From contig PUMJ01000104.1 in NCBI GenBank assembly GCA_003551305.1, positions 1 through 40,147 of the forward strand: DNA of 40,147 nt, given 5' to 3'. The notes below the pieces were generated by a model. The model was not told where the DNA came from. It was given only the letters and a program-made list of their open reading frames with translations, and did no database searches. How positions within the stretch are numbered: the first letter of the stretch is position 1; the number at the start of each line of letters is the position of its first letter. The stretch comes from Candidatus Brocadiaceae bacterium (GTDB lineage Bacteria; Planctomycetota; Brocadiia; SM23-32). Below are positions 8,289 to 17,840 of this stretch, in pieces. The translations under genes were made by a program, and so were the position numbers.

Positions 8289-9329
8289 TCACAGAGCCGG
8301 GATGTCAGGACGGACGACCTGCCCGGATTCAGCGGACCTGAACGCCGCGTCCAGCACGGCGATGACTCGCCGGGCCTCCGGCAACTTGATGGCCAGCTCG
8401 GCCCGCTTGGCCAGGGCGTCAGCGACGTTCTCATAGAAGTTGCGCCAGCGGCCGGGCACCGTCGGCACCGCGCGCTCATGGCCGTCGGCGGTCTTCAGAC
8501 GCCCGTAGTTCTCCTCGGGTTCCTCGGCAGCGTCTATGTCGCCCTGGCGCATGGCGTTCTCCTGGGGGTCAAGGCCGTGCTTTATGAACGTGCCCTGCGT
8601 GCCGAACGCATGAACACGCGGCTTCGGGATCAGGTGCATGCCGCCTGCGTCCACGACGGCCGTCCGGCCGCCCTCGAACCCTATGACCACCATGGCATGG
8701 CTGTCCACGTCGTGCTCCGGGTAGTCCCGGTGCAGGCGGCAGTAGACGCTCTCGACAGCCTGGGGGAATACCTGCATGACCTGGTCAATCATGTGCGTGC
8801 CGAGGTCGAACAGCCGCCCACCGCCCTTTTTCGTCTCGCCCCGCCAGCGGCCCGGCGGGCCGAACGTCTGCCAGGCCATCTCCAGCCAGCGCAGACCGCC
8901 GAGCCTCCCTTCGTCCAGCAGTTTGCGCAGGGTCAGGTAATCACCGTCCCAGCGGCGGTTCTGGAAGACGGTCAGCAGCACATCGTTCCGCTCGGCGGCC
9001 TCTGTCATGCGGTCGCATTCGGCCAGGGAGGTGCACATCGGCTTGTCGGTCACCACGTGCTTGCTGGCGTCCATGGCCCGCACGGCCAGCTCGGCGTGTG
9101 TGTCATGGGGCGTGGCCAGCACGACCAGGTCCACATCCGGATCTTCGATGACCTCCTCGAAGCTGGCGTAGGCGCGGCAACCGCGTTCGCGCACAATCTT
9201 CTCGCGGGTCTCCGGGTTCCGTGAGGAGACGCCGTGGAGTTCCAGGCCGCCAGTCAGTCCGATGAGGTAGCTGTGAAAGCTGCGTCCGGCATAGCCGTAA
9301 CCGATGACGACGGCTCGTGGTTTCGGCAT
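8289..9329 (-). CDS. Gfo/Idh/MocA family oxidoreductase
   Basis: RAVVIGYGYAGRSFHSYLI...DVDLVVLATPHDTHAELAVRAMDASKHVVTDKPMCTSLAECDRM...GGRLFDLGTHMIDQ. Confidence 0.92.
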   Translation of the reverse strand: MPKPRAVVIGYGYAGRSFHSYLIGLTGGLELHGVSSRNPETREKIVRERGCRAYASFEEVIEDPDVDLVVLATPHDTHAELAVRAMDASKHVVTDKPMCTSLAECDRMTEAAERNDVLLTVFQNRRWDGDYLTLRKLLDEGRLGGLRWLEMAWQTFGPPGRWRGETKKGGGRLFDLGTHMIDQVMQVFPQAVESVYCRLHRDYPEHDVDSHAMVVIGFEGGRTAVVDAGGMHLIPKPRVHAFGTQGTFIKHGLDPQENAMRQGDIDAAEEPEENYGRLKTADGHERAVPTVPGRWRNFYENVADALAKRAELAIKLPEARRVIAVLDAAFRSAESGQVVRPDIPAL

Positions 9330-9514
9330 GGGGCATTCTCCTTGTTCAGTTCACTCTGACGCCCGAATCCTACCCGTCCACCCCCGTCCGGAGTCAAGGG
9401 AATTGCCGTGGGCGGCGTTTTCGCGCCCGCGCTGGACGCGCCTGCGTCCGGGCGGTAAGCTTTTCCCTCTTGACATGGACTGCGTGCGCTTTTTATCGGA
9501 GAACAGGAGCAACC

Positions 9515-12500
9515 ATGGCATCTGACTGGCTTGAGGAGTTCGCCCTGCCGCCTGCCCACTGCGGCCACGTGATGTTCTGGATATGGAACGGGGACGTCAA
9601 CGAGCGCCGCATAACCGAGATGCTCGAGCAGTTTGCTGAACAGGGCGTGGGCGGGGTGTTCGTCCACAGCCGCACCGGGCTGCTGACGGAGTATCTGTCC
9701 GAGCGGTGGTTTGAGCTGTGGGAGCATTCACTGAAGGAGTGCGAACGGCTCGGGATGGAATGCCACATCTACGACGAAGACGGCTTCCCTTCCGGGGCGG
9801 CCGGGGGCCTCGTCTTCGAGGAATGCCCGGACGCGGGGCAGCAAACGCTGCACGTGCGGCGCTATGAGGACGGCGCCGCCGTGCCCACCGAGGCGCTGGT
9901 GGCGGCATGGAGTGTACCGGACGGCGGCACGCCGGCGCGCCTGGCCGACACCTCGGAGGTCGGGCTGCCGGTCATCGCCGCGCACCACCATCGCCCCGCC
10001 CCGGGCGAGAGGCGCCGCCCGGACCTTTCCCGCCCGGAAGTCACGGATGCTTTCCTCCGTCTGACCCACGACGAGTACGCCCGCCGTTTCGGCGACCATT
10101 TCGGCGAACTGGTCCGCTATGTGTTCACCGATGAACCCGGCATAGGCGCGGGTCACGCGCTGCCCTGGTCCGAGTACTTGCTGGAGCAGTTCGAGAGCGA
10201 CCATGGCTACGACCTGGTCGAGCATCTGGACGCGCTCTTGTTCCAGACCGAGGACGCCCCCGGCGTACGCTTCGACTACTACGAGACGCTGAACCGCCTG
10301 TTTTGTGAGAACTTCGCGGGCAAGTGTTACGACTGGTGCGAAGAGCACGGGCTGCAATTCACCGGACACTGGTATGAGCACGAGTGGCCGAGCCCCCGCA
10401 CGCAACCCAACTCGATGACGCTCTACCGCTGGATGCAGGCGCCGGGCGTGGACATGCTCGCGTTCCAGTTCGATCCCTCGGACCGGCTCAAGAACAGCCT
10501 CTACCTGCTGACGCTGAAAGAGGTGAGCAGCGTGGCGGCACAGCTCGGGCGGCCGCGCGTCCTGTGCGAGACCTACGGCGGGGGCGGTTATGAGATGGCG
10601 CTGGAGCAGTTCAAGCCCCTCTCGGACTGGTGTATGGTCCACGGCGTCAACGTGATCAATCCGCACCTGAGCTACCAGACGCTGGCCGGGCGGCGCAAGT
10701 ACGACTGGCCCCAGACCATCAGCGACCACTCCTCCTGGTGGCCGTGCTACCACCTGCAGGCCATGCACGACCGCCGCACCGTGCACGCGCTGCTGCGGGG
10801 TGAAGAGCGCAACCGCGTGCTGCTGCTGCATCCCACCGGCAGCGCCTGGCTGCACTACGTGCCGGAGTTCGAAGACATCGGCCCGGCGCCACAGGTCGCG
10901 GAAGAACGCCTCGGACGCCTGCGGGAAAGCCAGTCCGTCATAGTGCAGGTTCTTACCGACGCTCAGGTGGACTACGATCTGGGAGATGAGTGGCTGATGG
11001 CGGAGTTCGGCAGCGTCGAGAGCAACGCGCTCCGCATCGGTGAGCGGGATTACCGTGTGGTCGTGCTGCCGCCGAACATGGAGACGTGGCTGCCTTCGAC
11101 GTTAGAGCTGATGGAGCAGTTCATGGCCGCGGGCGGCACGCTGCTGGCCGCGGGTCAGCCCCCCGCCTGCGTCCGCGGTCGGCCCGACGACGGCCCCGGC
11201 GCGCTGCCCCGGCGCTTCCCCGAGCGCTGGGTACAGTGCGAGAACAAGGACGACCTGATCGCCCGGTTGAGAGAGCTTGTGCCGCCCTACATCTCGGCCC
11301 CGGACGGTTCGCCGCTGCCGGCGGATGTATCCTGGCGACGGGAGGAACTGGGGGACGGACAGACGCTGCACTTCTTCGTAAGCCCCTGGATGCAGGAGAT
11401 CGAGACCCGTGTCAGGCTTGAGGGAGAGAGTTTGCTGGCACTGGACACCATGACCGGCGAGGTAGAGCCGGTGCCCACGGAATCCGGTGAAGGCGCTCAG
11501 TTAGCCGAACTGCGCCTGCCACCCGGCGGACATGCGCTGTGGGTCACCAAACCCGAACCGGGGGGCCCGGTGTTCTGCATCGAACATGAACCCCTTCCCG
11601 CGGAGGTGAAGCTGGAGGCGGTGAAGCGGATGCAGCCAAACGTGCTGGTGCTCGACTACTGCGACCTGGAGGTGCGGGGGCGCGTCTGGCGCAATATCGT
11701 GACCGCGCGCGCCGACGCGGTCTGTGCCGGACAGCACGGAACTTCCCGCCGCCGACGCCACTGGGCCGATGCCCCGGAGCCTGAGGCAGTGGAATCCCCC
11801 GGCGCCCCTGACGCCGGCTTCGCGGTCGAATACCGCTTCGCCGTCGAGTGCGGCGCGACGCATTCCCTCTCGCTCGCGGTCGAGCGGCCGTCGTTCTACA
11901 CCGTTGAAATGAACGGCGCCGAACTGCACTTCCCGGAAGAGGAGCGCTGGTTAGACGAGAACATCCTCAGAACTGCAATCGCCGACACCGTCCGTGAGGG
12001 CGAAAACGTCCTTAGACTCACAGCCCCCGAGTTCGGACCGCGCACCGAGATCGCGCCGGTCTACGTGCAGGGCGACTTTGCACTGCAGGCCCGGCAACGC
12101 GGCTTCGCCACCGTCGAGCCGTTCTCCCTGCGGATGGGCGACTGGCGCTCGATGGGGCTGCTTTTCTATCCCTGGTGGGTGCGTTACGAACTGTCTTTCA
12201 CGGCCGAAGCAAGAGCCCGCGGAATCACCGTGTCGCTGCCGCGCTGGAAAGGCTCAGCCGTTCGCGTCCATCTGGACGGCGAGCATGTGGGTGACGTAGT
12301 ACATCCCCCGTACGAAATAGACACGAAGCTGAACGATGGGGCGGACCGGCACACCCTGTGGCTCGACGTAGCGGGGAACATGAAGAACATGATGGGACCG
12401 CCCTTCAGCGAGGGGCTGCCCATCGCGCCGGCCTGGCTGGACGGGCCGATGCACCAGCCCCCTGGAAGGAGCTACCGCTTCCTCGAATGCGGACTGCTGG

Positions 12501-12532
12501 ACTTACCGGAGGTGACGCTATGGGTCGGATAA
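9515..12532 (+). CDS. Large glycoside hydrolase, GH106 (alpha-L-rhamnosidase)-like
   Basis: LPPAHCGHVMFWIWNGDVNERRITEMLEQFAEQGVGGVFVHSRTGL...WFELWEHSLKECERLGMECHIYDEDGFPSGAAGG...YVFTDEPGIG; C-terminal beta-sandwich-like region. The upstream part of ORF 9317.. looks non-coding. Confidence 0.75.
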   Translation: MASDWLEEFALPPAHCGHVMFWIWNGDVNERRITEMLEQFAEQGVGGVFVHSRTGLLTEYLSERWFELWEHSLKECERLGMECHIYDEDGFPSGAAGGLVFEECPDAGQQTLHVRRYEDGAAVPTEALVAAWSVPDGGTPARLADTSEVGLPVIAAHHHRPAPGERRRPDLSRPEVTDAFLRLTHDEYARRFGDHFGELVRYVFTDEPGIGAGHALPWSEYLLEQFESDHGYDLVEHLDALLFQTEDAPGVRFDYYETLNRLFCENFAGKCYDWCEEHGLQFTGHWYEHEWPSPRTQPNSMTLYRWMQAPGVDMLAFQFDPSDRLKNSLYLLTLKEVSSVAAQLGRPRVLCETYGGGGYEMALEQFKPLSDWCMVHGVNVINPHLSYQTLAGRRKYDWPQTISDHSSWWPCYHLQAMHDRRTVHALLRGEERNRVLLLHPTGSAWLHYVPEFEDIGPAPQVAEERLGRLRESQSVIVQVLTDAQVDYDLGDEWLMAEFGSVESNALRIGERDYRVVVLPPNMETWLPSTLELMEQFMAAGGTLLAAGQPPACVRGRPDDGPGALPRRFPERWVQCENKDDLIARLRELVPPYISAPDGSPLPADVSWRREELGDGQTLHFFVSPWMQEIETRVRLEGESLLALDTMTGEVEPVPTESGEGAQLAELRLPPGGHALWVTKPEPGGPVFCIEHEPLPAEVKLEAVKRMQPNVLVLDYCDLEVRGRVWRNIVTARADAVCAGQHGTSRRRRHWADAPEPEAVESPGAPDAGFAVEYRFAVECGATHSLSLAVERPSFYTVEMNGAELHFPEEERWLDENILRTAIADTVREGENVLRLTAPEFGPRTEIAPVYVQGDFALQARQRGFATVEPFSLRMGDWRSMGLLFYPWWVRYELSFTAEARARGITVSLPRWKGSAVRVHLDGEHVGDVVHPPYEIDTKLNDGADRHTLWLDVAGNMKNMMGPPFSEGLPIAPAWLDGPMHQPPGRSYRFLECGLLDLPEVTLWVG

Positions 12533-13419
12533 TAGAGAAGACCGCACGGGACACCCTGACGGCCGCCGAACTGGACGTGGGCGACGAGCTGCGCTTCACG
12601 CTGGCGAACGGTGAAACCCGATCAATCGTGCTGCGGGGGGCCGGGGCCGGCATCTACCACACGACGGTGGACGAGATAGGCAAGGAGCAGCCGGGCGCGG
12701 TGACCAACTATCGGTTCTTCTGCAACATCACCATAGACGGCGTCTCGGTGTCGCTCGGCCGGGAGGTCGCCAGCCAACGCTCCTTCTACGAACCGCGCGA
12801 GGTGATGGGGCTGCGGATCTGGTTCGACGCTTGCGACGACATCTTCGAGTTCCTGACCGAGGACCACGGGGCATGCCGGCCGCGTCGCCGGGCGCGTTTC
12901 GCCATCCAGGACGCCACGAAGCGCATCTGCCCGCTGCTGCTCCACCCGTGGTGCCCCCTGCCGAAAGACGGCCTGCGCATCGAGGACTGCTACCAGGGCG
13001 AGGACTGCTGGCTGGGCGCCTATCACGGAGCCGCCGCGCACGGGGGACTGGACATCAACCATCCGGCCGGCACGCCCATCTGGGCGCCCGTGGGCATCGA
13101 GGACCACTACCTGTTCAACCGGCTGGAAGACGGCGACAACAACAACCGTTGGCGCGGCTTCCATTCGTGGCCGGACGGCTCCACGTGGGCCCTGGAGACG
13201 CGGCACATCATCCGGCTGCTCGTCCCCGAGCATAAGCCCTTCCCTGCCGGCACGCACTACGCGGAAGGAGCGGGGGGCCTCATCGGCGCCCACGAGCACA
13301 GTCACTTCGTCTTCAAGGTACGCGAACCCGGCGACAGCGAAGAGGACGAGATACTGCTTGACCCCTGGATACTTTTCTGGCAGATGTACCGCGACCGCGA
13401 GTTGACTACGACTGACTGA
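12520..13419 (+). CDS. M23/LytM-like metallopeptidase-fold protein without an evident signal peptide
   Basis: HGGLDINHPAGTPIWAPV (HxxxD), WALETRHIIRLL (candidate third His), HEHSHFVFKV (HxH-F). Starts within the upstream CDS (13-nt overlap), so the start MGRIIEKT is favoured. Confidence 0.6.
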   Translation: MGRIIEKTARDTLTAAELDVGDELRFTLANGETRSIVLRGAGAGIYHTTVDEIGKEQPGAVTNYRFFCNITIDGVSVSLGREVASQRSFYEPREVMGLRIWFDACDDIFEFLTEDHGACRPRRRARFAIQDATKRICPLLLHPWCPLPKDGLRIEDCYQGEDCWLGAYHGAAAHGGLDINHPAGTPIWAPVGIEDHYLFNRLEDGDNNNRWRGFHSWPDGSTWALETRHIIRLLVPEHKPFPAGTHYAEGAGGLIGAHEHSHFVFKVREPGDSEEDEILLDPWILFWQMYRDRELTTTD

Positions 13420-13431
13420 GGAGGGGCCGAC

Positions 13432-15027
13432 ATGGCCGACCGCCCCAACATTCTGTGGATCTCTTTCGAGGACACTTCGCCCCGTTACGGGTGCTACGGG
13501 GACGAAGTGGCGCGCACCCCCAACCTGGACCGTCTGGCGGCGGAGGGCGTCCGCTTCCCGAACGCATTCTGTACCGCTCCCGTCTGCGCGCCCAGCCGCT
13601 CCTCCATCATCACCGGCATTTACCCGACCTCCGCCGGCACGCACCACATGCGTACCACACATAGCAACCGGGCGACGCCGGAGATGTCCACCCCCTACTC
13701 CGCCGTGATGCCGCACTATGTCAAGTGCTTCAGTGAGTACTTCCGCGCGGTTGGTTACCACTGCACCAATAACTCCAAGACGGACTACCAGTTCACGCCG
13801 CCCCAGACGGCGTGGGACTGGTGTCGGGACGGCGCCCACTGGCGCAGCCGCCAGGATGGCCAACCCTTCTTCGCCGTTTTCAACCCCACCACCACGCACG
13901 AAAGCGGGATGTGGGAGGAGAAAGGCGGGGAGCCGGAGACCGACCCGGACAGCGTGACGCTGCCCCCCTACCTGCCGGACACCATCGAGTGCCGCAAGGC
14001 CCTCGCGCGACAGTACGACCACATCGCGGACAACGACCGCCTGCTGGGCGAACTGTTGGACCAACTGGAAGAGGACGGGGTCGCTGACAATACCATCGTG
14101 GTGCACTGGAGCGACCATGGCGAAGGACTCCCCCGCTCCAAGCGCTGGCCCTACGACACCGGCATCCGCATACCGCTTATCGTCCGGTGGCCCGGCCGGC
14201 CGGACCCCGGCTCGGTGGATGAGCGCCTGGTCAGCCTGATTGACCTCGGCCCCACCATGCTGTCTTTGGCCGGTCTGCCGGTGCCGGGGCACATGCAGGG
14301 CCAACCCTTCCTGGGGCCGGACGCGGTCGAGCGCGACTACATCTACGCGACGCGCGACCGCTACGACGAGGCGTACGACATGGTCCGCGCCGTCCGCGAC
14401 AGACGCTACAAGTACATCCGCAACTTCCGGCCGGAACTGCCGCGCCTGCTCTGGGTGCCCTACCGCAACCGTCACCCCATAATGCGCGAGATATGGCGCC
14501 GGTGCGTGGCCGGCACGCTGGAAGGTCCCCAGCAGTGGTTTGCCCGGGAAAGCCGACCTGTCGAGGAACTCTACGACACCCACGACGATCCGTGGGAGCT
14601 GAGCAATCTCGCTGATCAGCCGGAGCATCGTGACGTACTGGAGCGCATGCGGGGCGCCCTGGCCGCGTGGCGCGAGCGCGTGGGAGATCTCGGCGAGATG
14701 GACGAACTCCAGATGAAACGGCGCTGGTACCCCGACGCCGAGCAGCCGACCACGGCCCCGGTGGTTTTCGTGCCCATCTCCCGGGAGGCCGACGGCACTC
14801 AGACCGCCACCGGGGGAACGTTTGAAGGCCCCTTGCTCTTGCAGCTCCATTGCGCTGCGCAGGGGGCGTCCATCGCGTATACCTTCGACCAGGGCGAAGA
14901 CCCCCACTGGCGCCTCTACACCGGCCCGCTGCGACTGAACGCGGGCAGGCACGCCCTCCGCGCCAAAGCCATCCGCATCGGCTATGCCGAGAGTTCCGAG
15001 AAGCGAGCCGCGTGCACAGTCACCTGA
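13432..15027 (+). CDS. Sulfatase (arylsulfatase family) with C-terminal CHB_HEX-like beta domain
   Basis: RPNILWISFEDTSPRYGCYGDEVARTPNLDRLAAEGVRFPNAFCTAPVCAPSRSSIITGIYPT (CxPSR formylglycine motif); VHWSDHGEGLPRSKRWPYDTGIRIPLIVRWPG; C-terminus ...TFDQGEDPHWRLYTGPLRLNAGRHALRAKAIRIGYAESS. Confidence 0.92.
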   Translation: MADRPNILWISFEDTSPRYGCYGDEVARTPNLDRLAAEGVRFPNAFCTAPVCAPSRSSIITGIYPTSAGTHHMRTTHSNRATPEMSTPYSAVMPHYVKCFSEYFRAVGYHCTNNSKTDYQFTPPQTAWDWCRDGAHWRSRQDGQPFFAVFNPTTTHESGMWEEKGGEPETDPDSVTLPPYLPDTIECRKALARQYDHIADNDRLLGELLDQLEEDGVADNTIVVHWSDHGEGLPRSKRWPYDTGIRIPLIVRWPGRPDPGSVDERLVSLIDLGPTMLSLAGLPVPGHMQGQPFLGPDAVERDYIYATRDRYDEAYDMVRAVRDRRYKYIRNFRPELPRLLWVPYRNRHPIMREIWRRCVAGTLEGPQQWFARESRPVEELYDTHDDPWELSNLADQPEHRDVLERMRGALAAWRERVGDLGEMDELQMKRRWYPDAEQPTTAPVVFVPISREADGTQTATGGTFEGPLLLQLHCAAQGASIAYTFDQGEDPHWRLYTGPLRLNAGRHALRAKAIRIGYAESSEKRAACTVT

Positions 15028-15081
15028 CTTTGCCGAGGGCACACAATCCCCCTTTAGCTCAACAAAAAGCAAGGAAGCACA

Positions 15082-16098
15082 ATGGACAAGCTGAGAGTCG
15101 GACTCATCGGTTGTGGTGGGCGCGGACGCGCCCACGCTGTGGGCTACCAGCAGTCGGATAAAGTACAGATAGTCGCCTGCGCTGACCCCAGCGAGGAAGC
15201 GCGCGAGAGGATGATGAACGAGTTCGGGGTGGAGCGCACCTACGAAGACTACCCCGAGATGCTCGAAAAAGAAGACCTCGATATCGTCAGCATGTCGCTC
15301 TGGACCGGCTTGCACCATGACGCGATCATGGCGTGCGTCGACGCCCCCAGCCCCCCGCGCCTCATCAACGCCGAGAAGCCCATGGCCCCCACCTTCGGCG
15401 AGTCGAGACGCATGCACGAGGCGTGCGAGGAAGCCGGCATCATGCTGACCTTCAGCCATCAGCGGCGGTTCGGAAACACTTTCCAGAAGGCCAAAGAACT
15501 GCTGGACGCCGGCGCGATCGGCGATCTGACGCGCGTGGAAGGCCACTGCTCGAACCTCTTCGACTGGGGCACGCACTGGTTCGACATGTTCTTCTATTTC
15601 AACGACGACCGGCCCGCCGAATGGGTGATGGGCCAGATTGACGTCAGCAGGCACCACACCGTCTTCGACGCGTTTGTCGAGACTCATGGGCTCTCTTACC
15701 TCGAATGGGACAACGACGTGTCGGGACTGCTCGTGACGGGCCGGGACCAGCACGGCGCACGATGCGGGGTCTCCCTGACGGGTACGGACGGCATGCTGGA
15801 GATAGCGGGCGGCGGCCTGCGTGTGCTGAGCGCCGGGAAGGACTGGGAGGAGCCCGAGCTGGACGGTCCCGATCTGCCCGGTGGGGACACCACACTGTAC
15901 ATCCTGGAGACCATTGACTGCCTGCTGGAGGGGCGCGAGTCGCTGCTGTCTAGCCGCAAGGCCCTGCAGGCGACCGAACTGATCTTCGCCACCTACGAGT
16001 CCTCGCGCCGGCGCGCCCGCATATATTTGCCGCTCGACATCGAGGACTCCCCCCTGCTCAGCATGATGGAGGATGGCCAGATAACCGTCCCGGAATAG
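15082..16098 (+). CDS. Gfo/Idh/MocA family oxidoreductase
   Basis: KLRVGLIGCGGRGRAHAVGYQQSDKVQIVACADPSEEARERMMNEFGVERTYEDYPEMLEKEDLDIVSMSLWTGLHHDAIMAC...INAEKPMAPTFGESRRM. Confidence 0.93.
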   Translation: MDKLRVGLIGCGGRGRAHAVGYQQSDKVQIVACADPSEEARERMMNEFGVERTYEDYPEMLEKEDLDIVSMSLWTGLHHDAIMACVDAPSPPRLINAEKPMAPTFGESRRMHEACEEAGIMLTFSHQRRFGNTFQKAKELLDAGAIGDLTRVEGHCSNLFDWGTHWFDMFFYFNDDRPAEWVMGQIDVSRHHTVFDAFVETHGLSYLEWDNDVSGLLVTGRDQHGARCGVSLTGTDGMLEIAGGGLRVLSAGKDWEEPELDGPDLPGGDTTLYILETIDCLLEGRESLLSSRKALQATELIFATYESSRRRARIYLPLDIEDSPLLSMMEDGQITVPE

Positions 16099-16120
16099 GG
16101 CCGGGGAAAGGAGACCGGAC

Positions 16121-17026
16121 ATGGAACGCGACATCGCCGGTGAACGGGAGGCGACGGCCCGTGTGCCCGTCATAGAGGACGACTGGTGGCGCATCTGCGA
16201 GATGCCTGACCTGGGCGAACTGAACGGCCCGGACCCCGAGCGGCAGCACATCGTGGACCACGGCTTCATCCGGGCGCGTGAGGGCTCATGGCAGCTCTGG
16301 GCCTGCATGCGCGGCACGGCCGTGGGCCGGCTCATCTACGGCTGGCAGGGTCGCTCGCTGGAGGAAGGTCCGTGGCAACGGCGAGGCGTCATGCTGCGGG
16401 CGCGGGAGGAGTTCGGCGAGCGCGCTTCTCCCCGGGAAACCGTCGGCGCCCCCTTCTTCGCCCGGTTCGACGGTATTTACTACTGCTTTTACCATTCACG
16501 CGGCATCCACGCCTTGACTTCCAAAGACGGTATCAACTACACCCGCCGCCTCGATGAGGAGGGGCGCTCCCTGCTCTACCCCGACGGCGGGCGCGACGTG
16601 ATGATGCTGAGGATTGACGGCCGGTTCTTCAGCTACTCGACGGTCTCGACCGTGGCGAAGGACAGCTGGAAGCGCGGGTTCGTCATACTGCGCACCTCGG
16701 ATGACCTGGACCGCTGGTCGGACTACACCATCGTCTGCGAGGGCGGGCGCGCGGGCAACGGTCCGGTCAGCGCCGAAAGCCCTTTTGTGGTCGCGCTGGA
16801 CGGTTACTACTACCTTTTCCGGGCCACGTCCACGGATTTCAGGACGTACGTGTACCGCTCATGCGATCCCTATCATTTCGGCGTCAACGACGACTCGAAA
16901 CTTGTCGCGGTCTTCCCCGTCAAGGCCCCGGAAATCGTCCGGCATGAGGGCAAGTGGTACATAAGCGATCTGGCCGACTTCCAGGGCATCAAGTTGGCGC
17001 GGCTGCGCTGGGAGGATGCGGAGTAG
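16121..17026 (+). CDS. GH43/GH32-like five-bladed beta-propeller protein
   Basis: QHIVDHGFIRAREGSWQLWACMRGT...GAPFFARFDGIYYCFYHSRGIHALTSKDGINYTRRLDEEG...APEIVRHEGKWYISDLADFQGIKLARLRWE; repeated propeller-like blades. Confidence 0.7.
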   Translation: MERDIAGEREATARVPVIEDDWWRICEMPDLGELNGPDPERQHIVDHGFIRAREGSWQLWACMRGTAVGRLIYGWQGRSLEEGPWQRRGVMLRAREEFGERASPRETVGAPFFARFDGIYYCFYHSRGIHALTSKDGINYTRRLDEEGRSLLYPDGGRDVMMLRIDGRFFSYSTVSTVAKDSWKRGFVILRTSDDLDRWSDYTIVCEGGRAGNGPVSAESPFVVALDGYYYLFRATSTDFRTYVYRSCDPYHFGVNDDSKLVAVFPVKAPEIVRHEGKWYISDLADFQGIKLARLRWEDAE

Positions 17027-17324
17027 TACGCGGCACGCTCCTGCGCGCGCGGTAAACATCGGACCGAGTGAACGGCGTCGAGAGCCTGCATCTGAGTCGC
17101 CCCTCTCAGAGGCTCCTGTAGCGGGGCAGGACTCATCCTCCCCCGGGCTGCATTTGAGACGCCCTCCGCCGGGCTGCGGACGCGGCGAGCCTGGCGAAGC
17201 GAGGCCACACATCACCCCCGGGCGCCGCTCACGACATGTTTTTCTGCCCCCACCGGCCGTTCCGCATTCCAGCGCACAGGGTCGAATCGCGTGACAGGCG
17301 CGGCGCTGGCTCCCACCGGCCCCG

Positions 17325-17840
17325 TCAGCGTGAATCGGCGCCCTCCCTCTCGGCAAGCTTCAGGTTGTACGCGCGCAGCAGGTCACGATAGCGCGCCGGC
17401 AGACGTCCCGTGCCGAGGGTGTCCTCGATGGTCCGGCGGCCGGCTTCCGGCAGGTCGGCTCTCCAGTCGCCTTCCAGCGCTTCGGCCGGACTCAGGCGGC
17501 CCGGTTCCCAGCGACCCGACGGCAGCACGGACTCCTCGGCGGGCCGGTCCGGGCGGCCGGTCTCGGCTCCCGGTGTTATCGCCGGTTCGATTTCGCTCAG
17601 GCCGCTTTGCGTCTCGGCTGTCGCCCCCCCGGGGTCGCGCTCACGGATCATCCTGTCCAGTTCGGCCAGTATCCGCTCCTGCTCACGCTGCACCTCCCGT
17701 CCGCTCATCTCGCGACGTAGCATAGACTCGACCGAGACCATGCGATGGCCGATCGCCTCCAGCGGACGCTGCGGCCGTTCGGCAGCGGCGCCCCCGGCCA
17801 GCAAACCCAGCAGAACGGCGATGAGCAGTCGGCTTCTCAC
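17325..17840 (-). CDS. Hypothetical secreted/periplasmic protein (signal-peptide-like N-terminus)
   Basis: MRSRLLIAVLLGLLAGGAAAERPQRPLEAIG...; overlaps the next upstream gene by 4 nt. Confidence 0.7.
   Translation of the reverse strand: MRSRLLIAVLLGLLAGGAAAERPQRPLEAIGHRMVSVESMLRREMSGREVQREQERILAELDRMIRERDPGGATAETQSGLSEIEPAITPGAETGRPDRPAEESVLPSGRWEPGRLSPAEALEGDWRADLPEAGRRTIEDTLGTGRLPARYRDLLRAYNLKLAEREGADSR

Noticed and set aside
9470-9498. TTGACA at 9470 as a strong promoter for the GH106-like gene
   Set aside because: The -10 at 17-18 nt spacing (TTATCG/TATCGG) is poor; not called as a feature.
12622-16335. 1237-aa minus-strand ORF antisense to the M23-like, sulfatase and oxidoreductase genes
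   Set aside because: The plus-strand genes have clear family motifs; the antisense translation is low-complexity Val/Ala/Gly/Arg/His-rich, typical of spurious ORFs in high-GC DNA.
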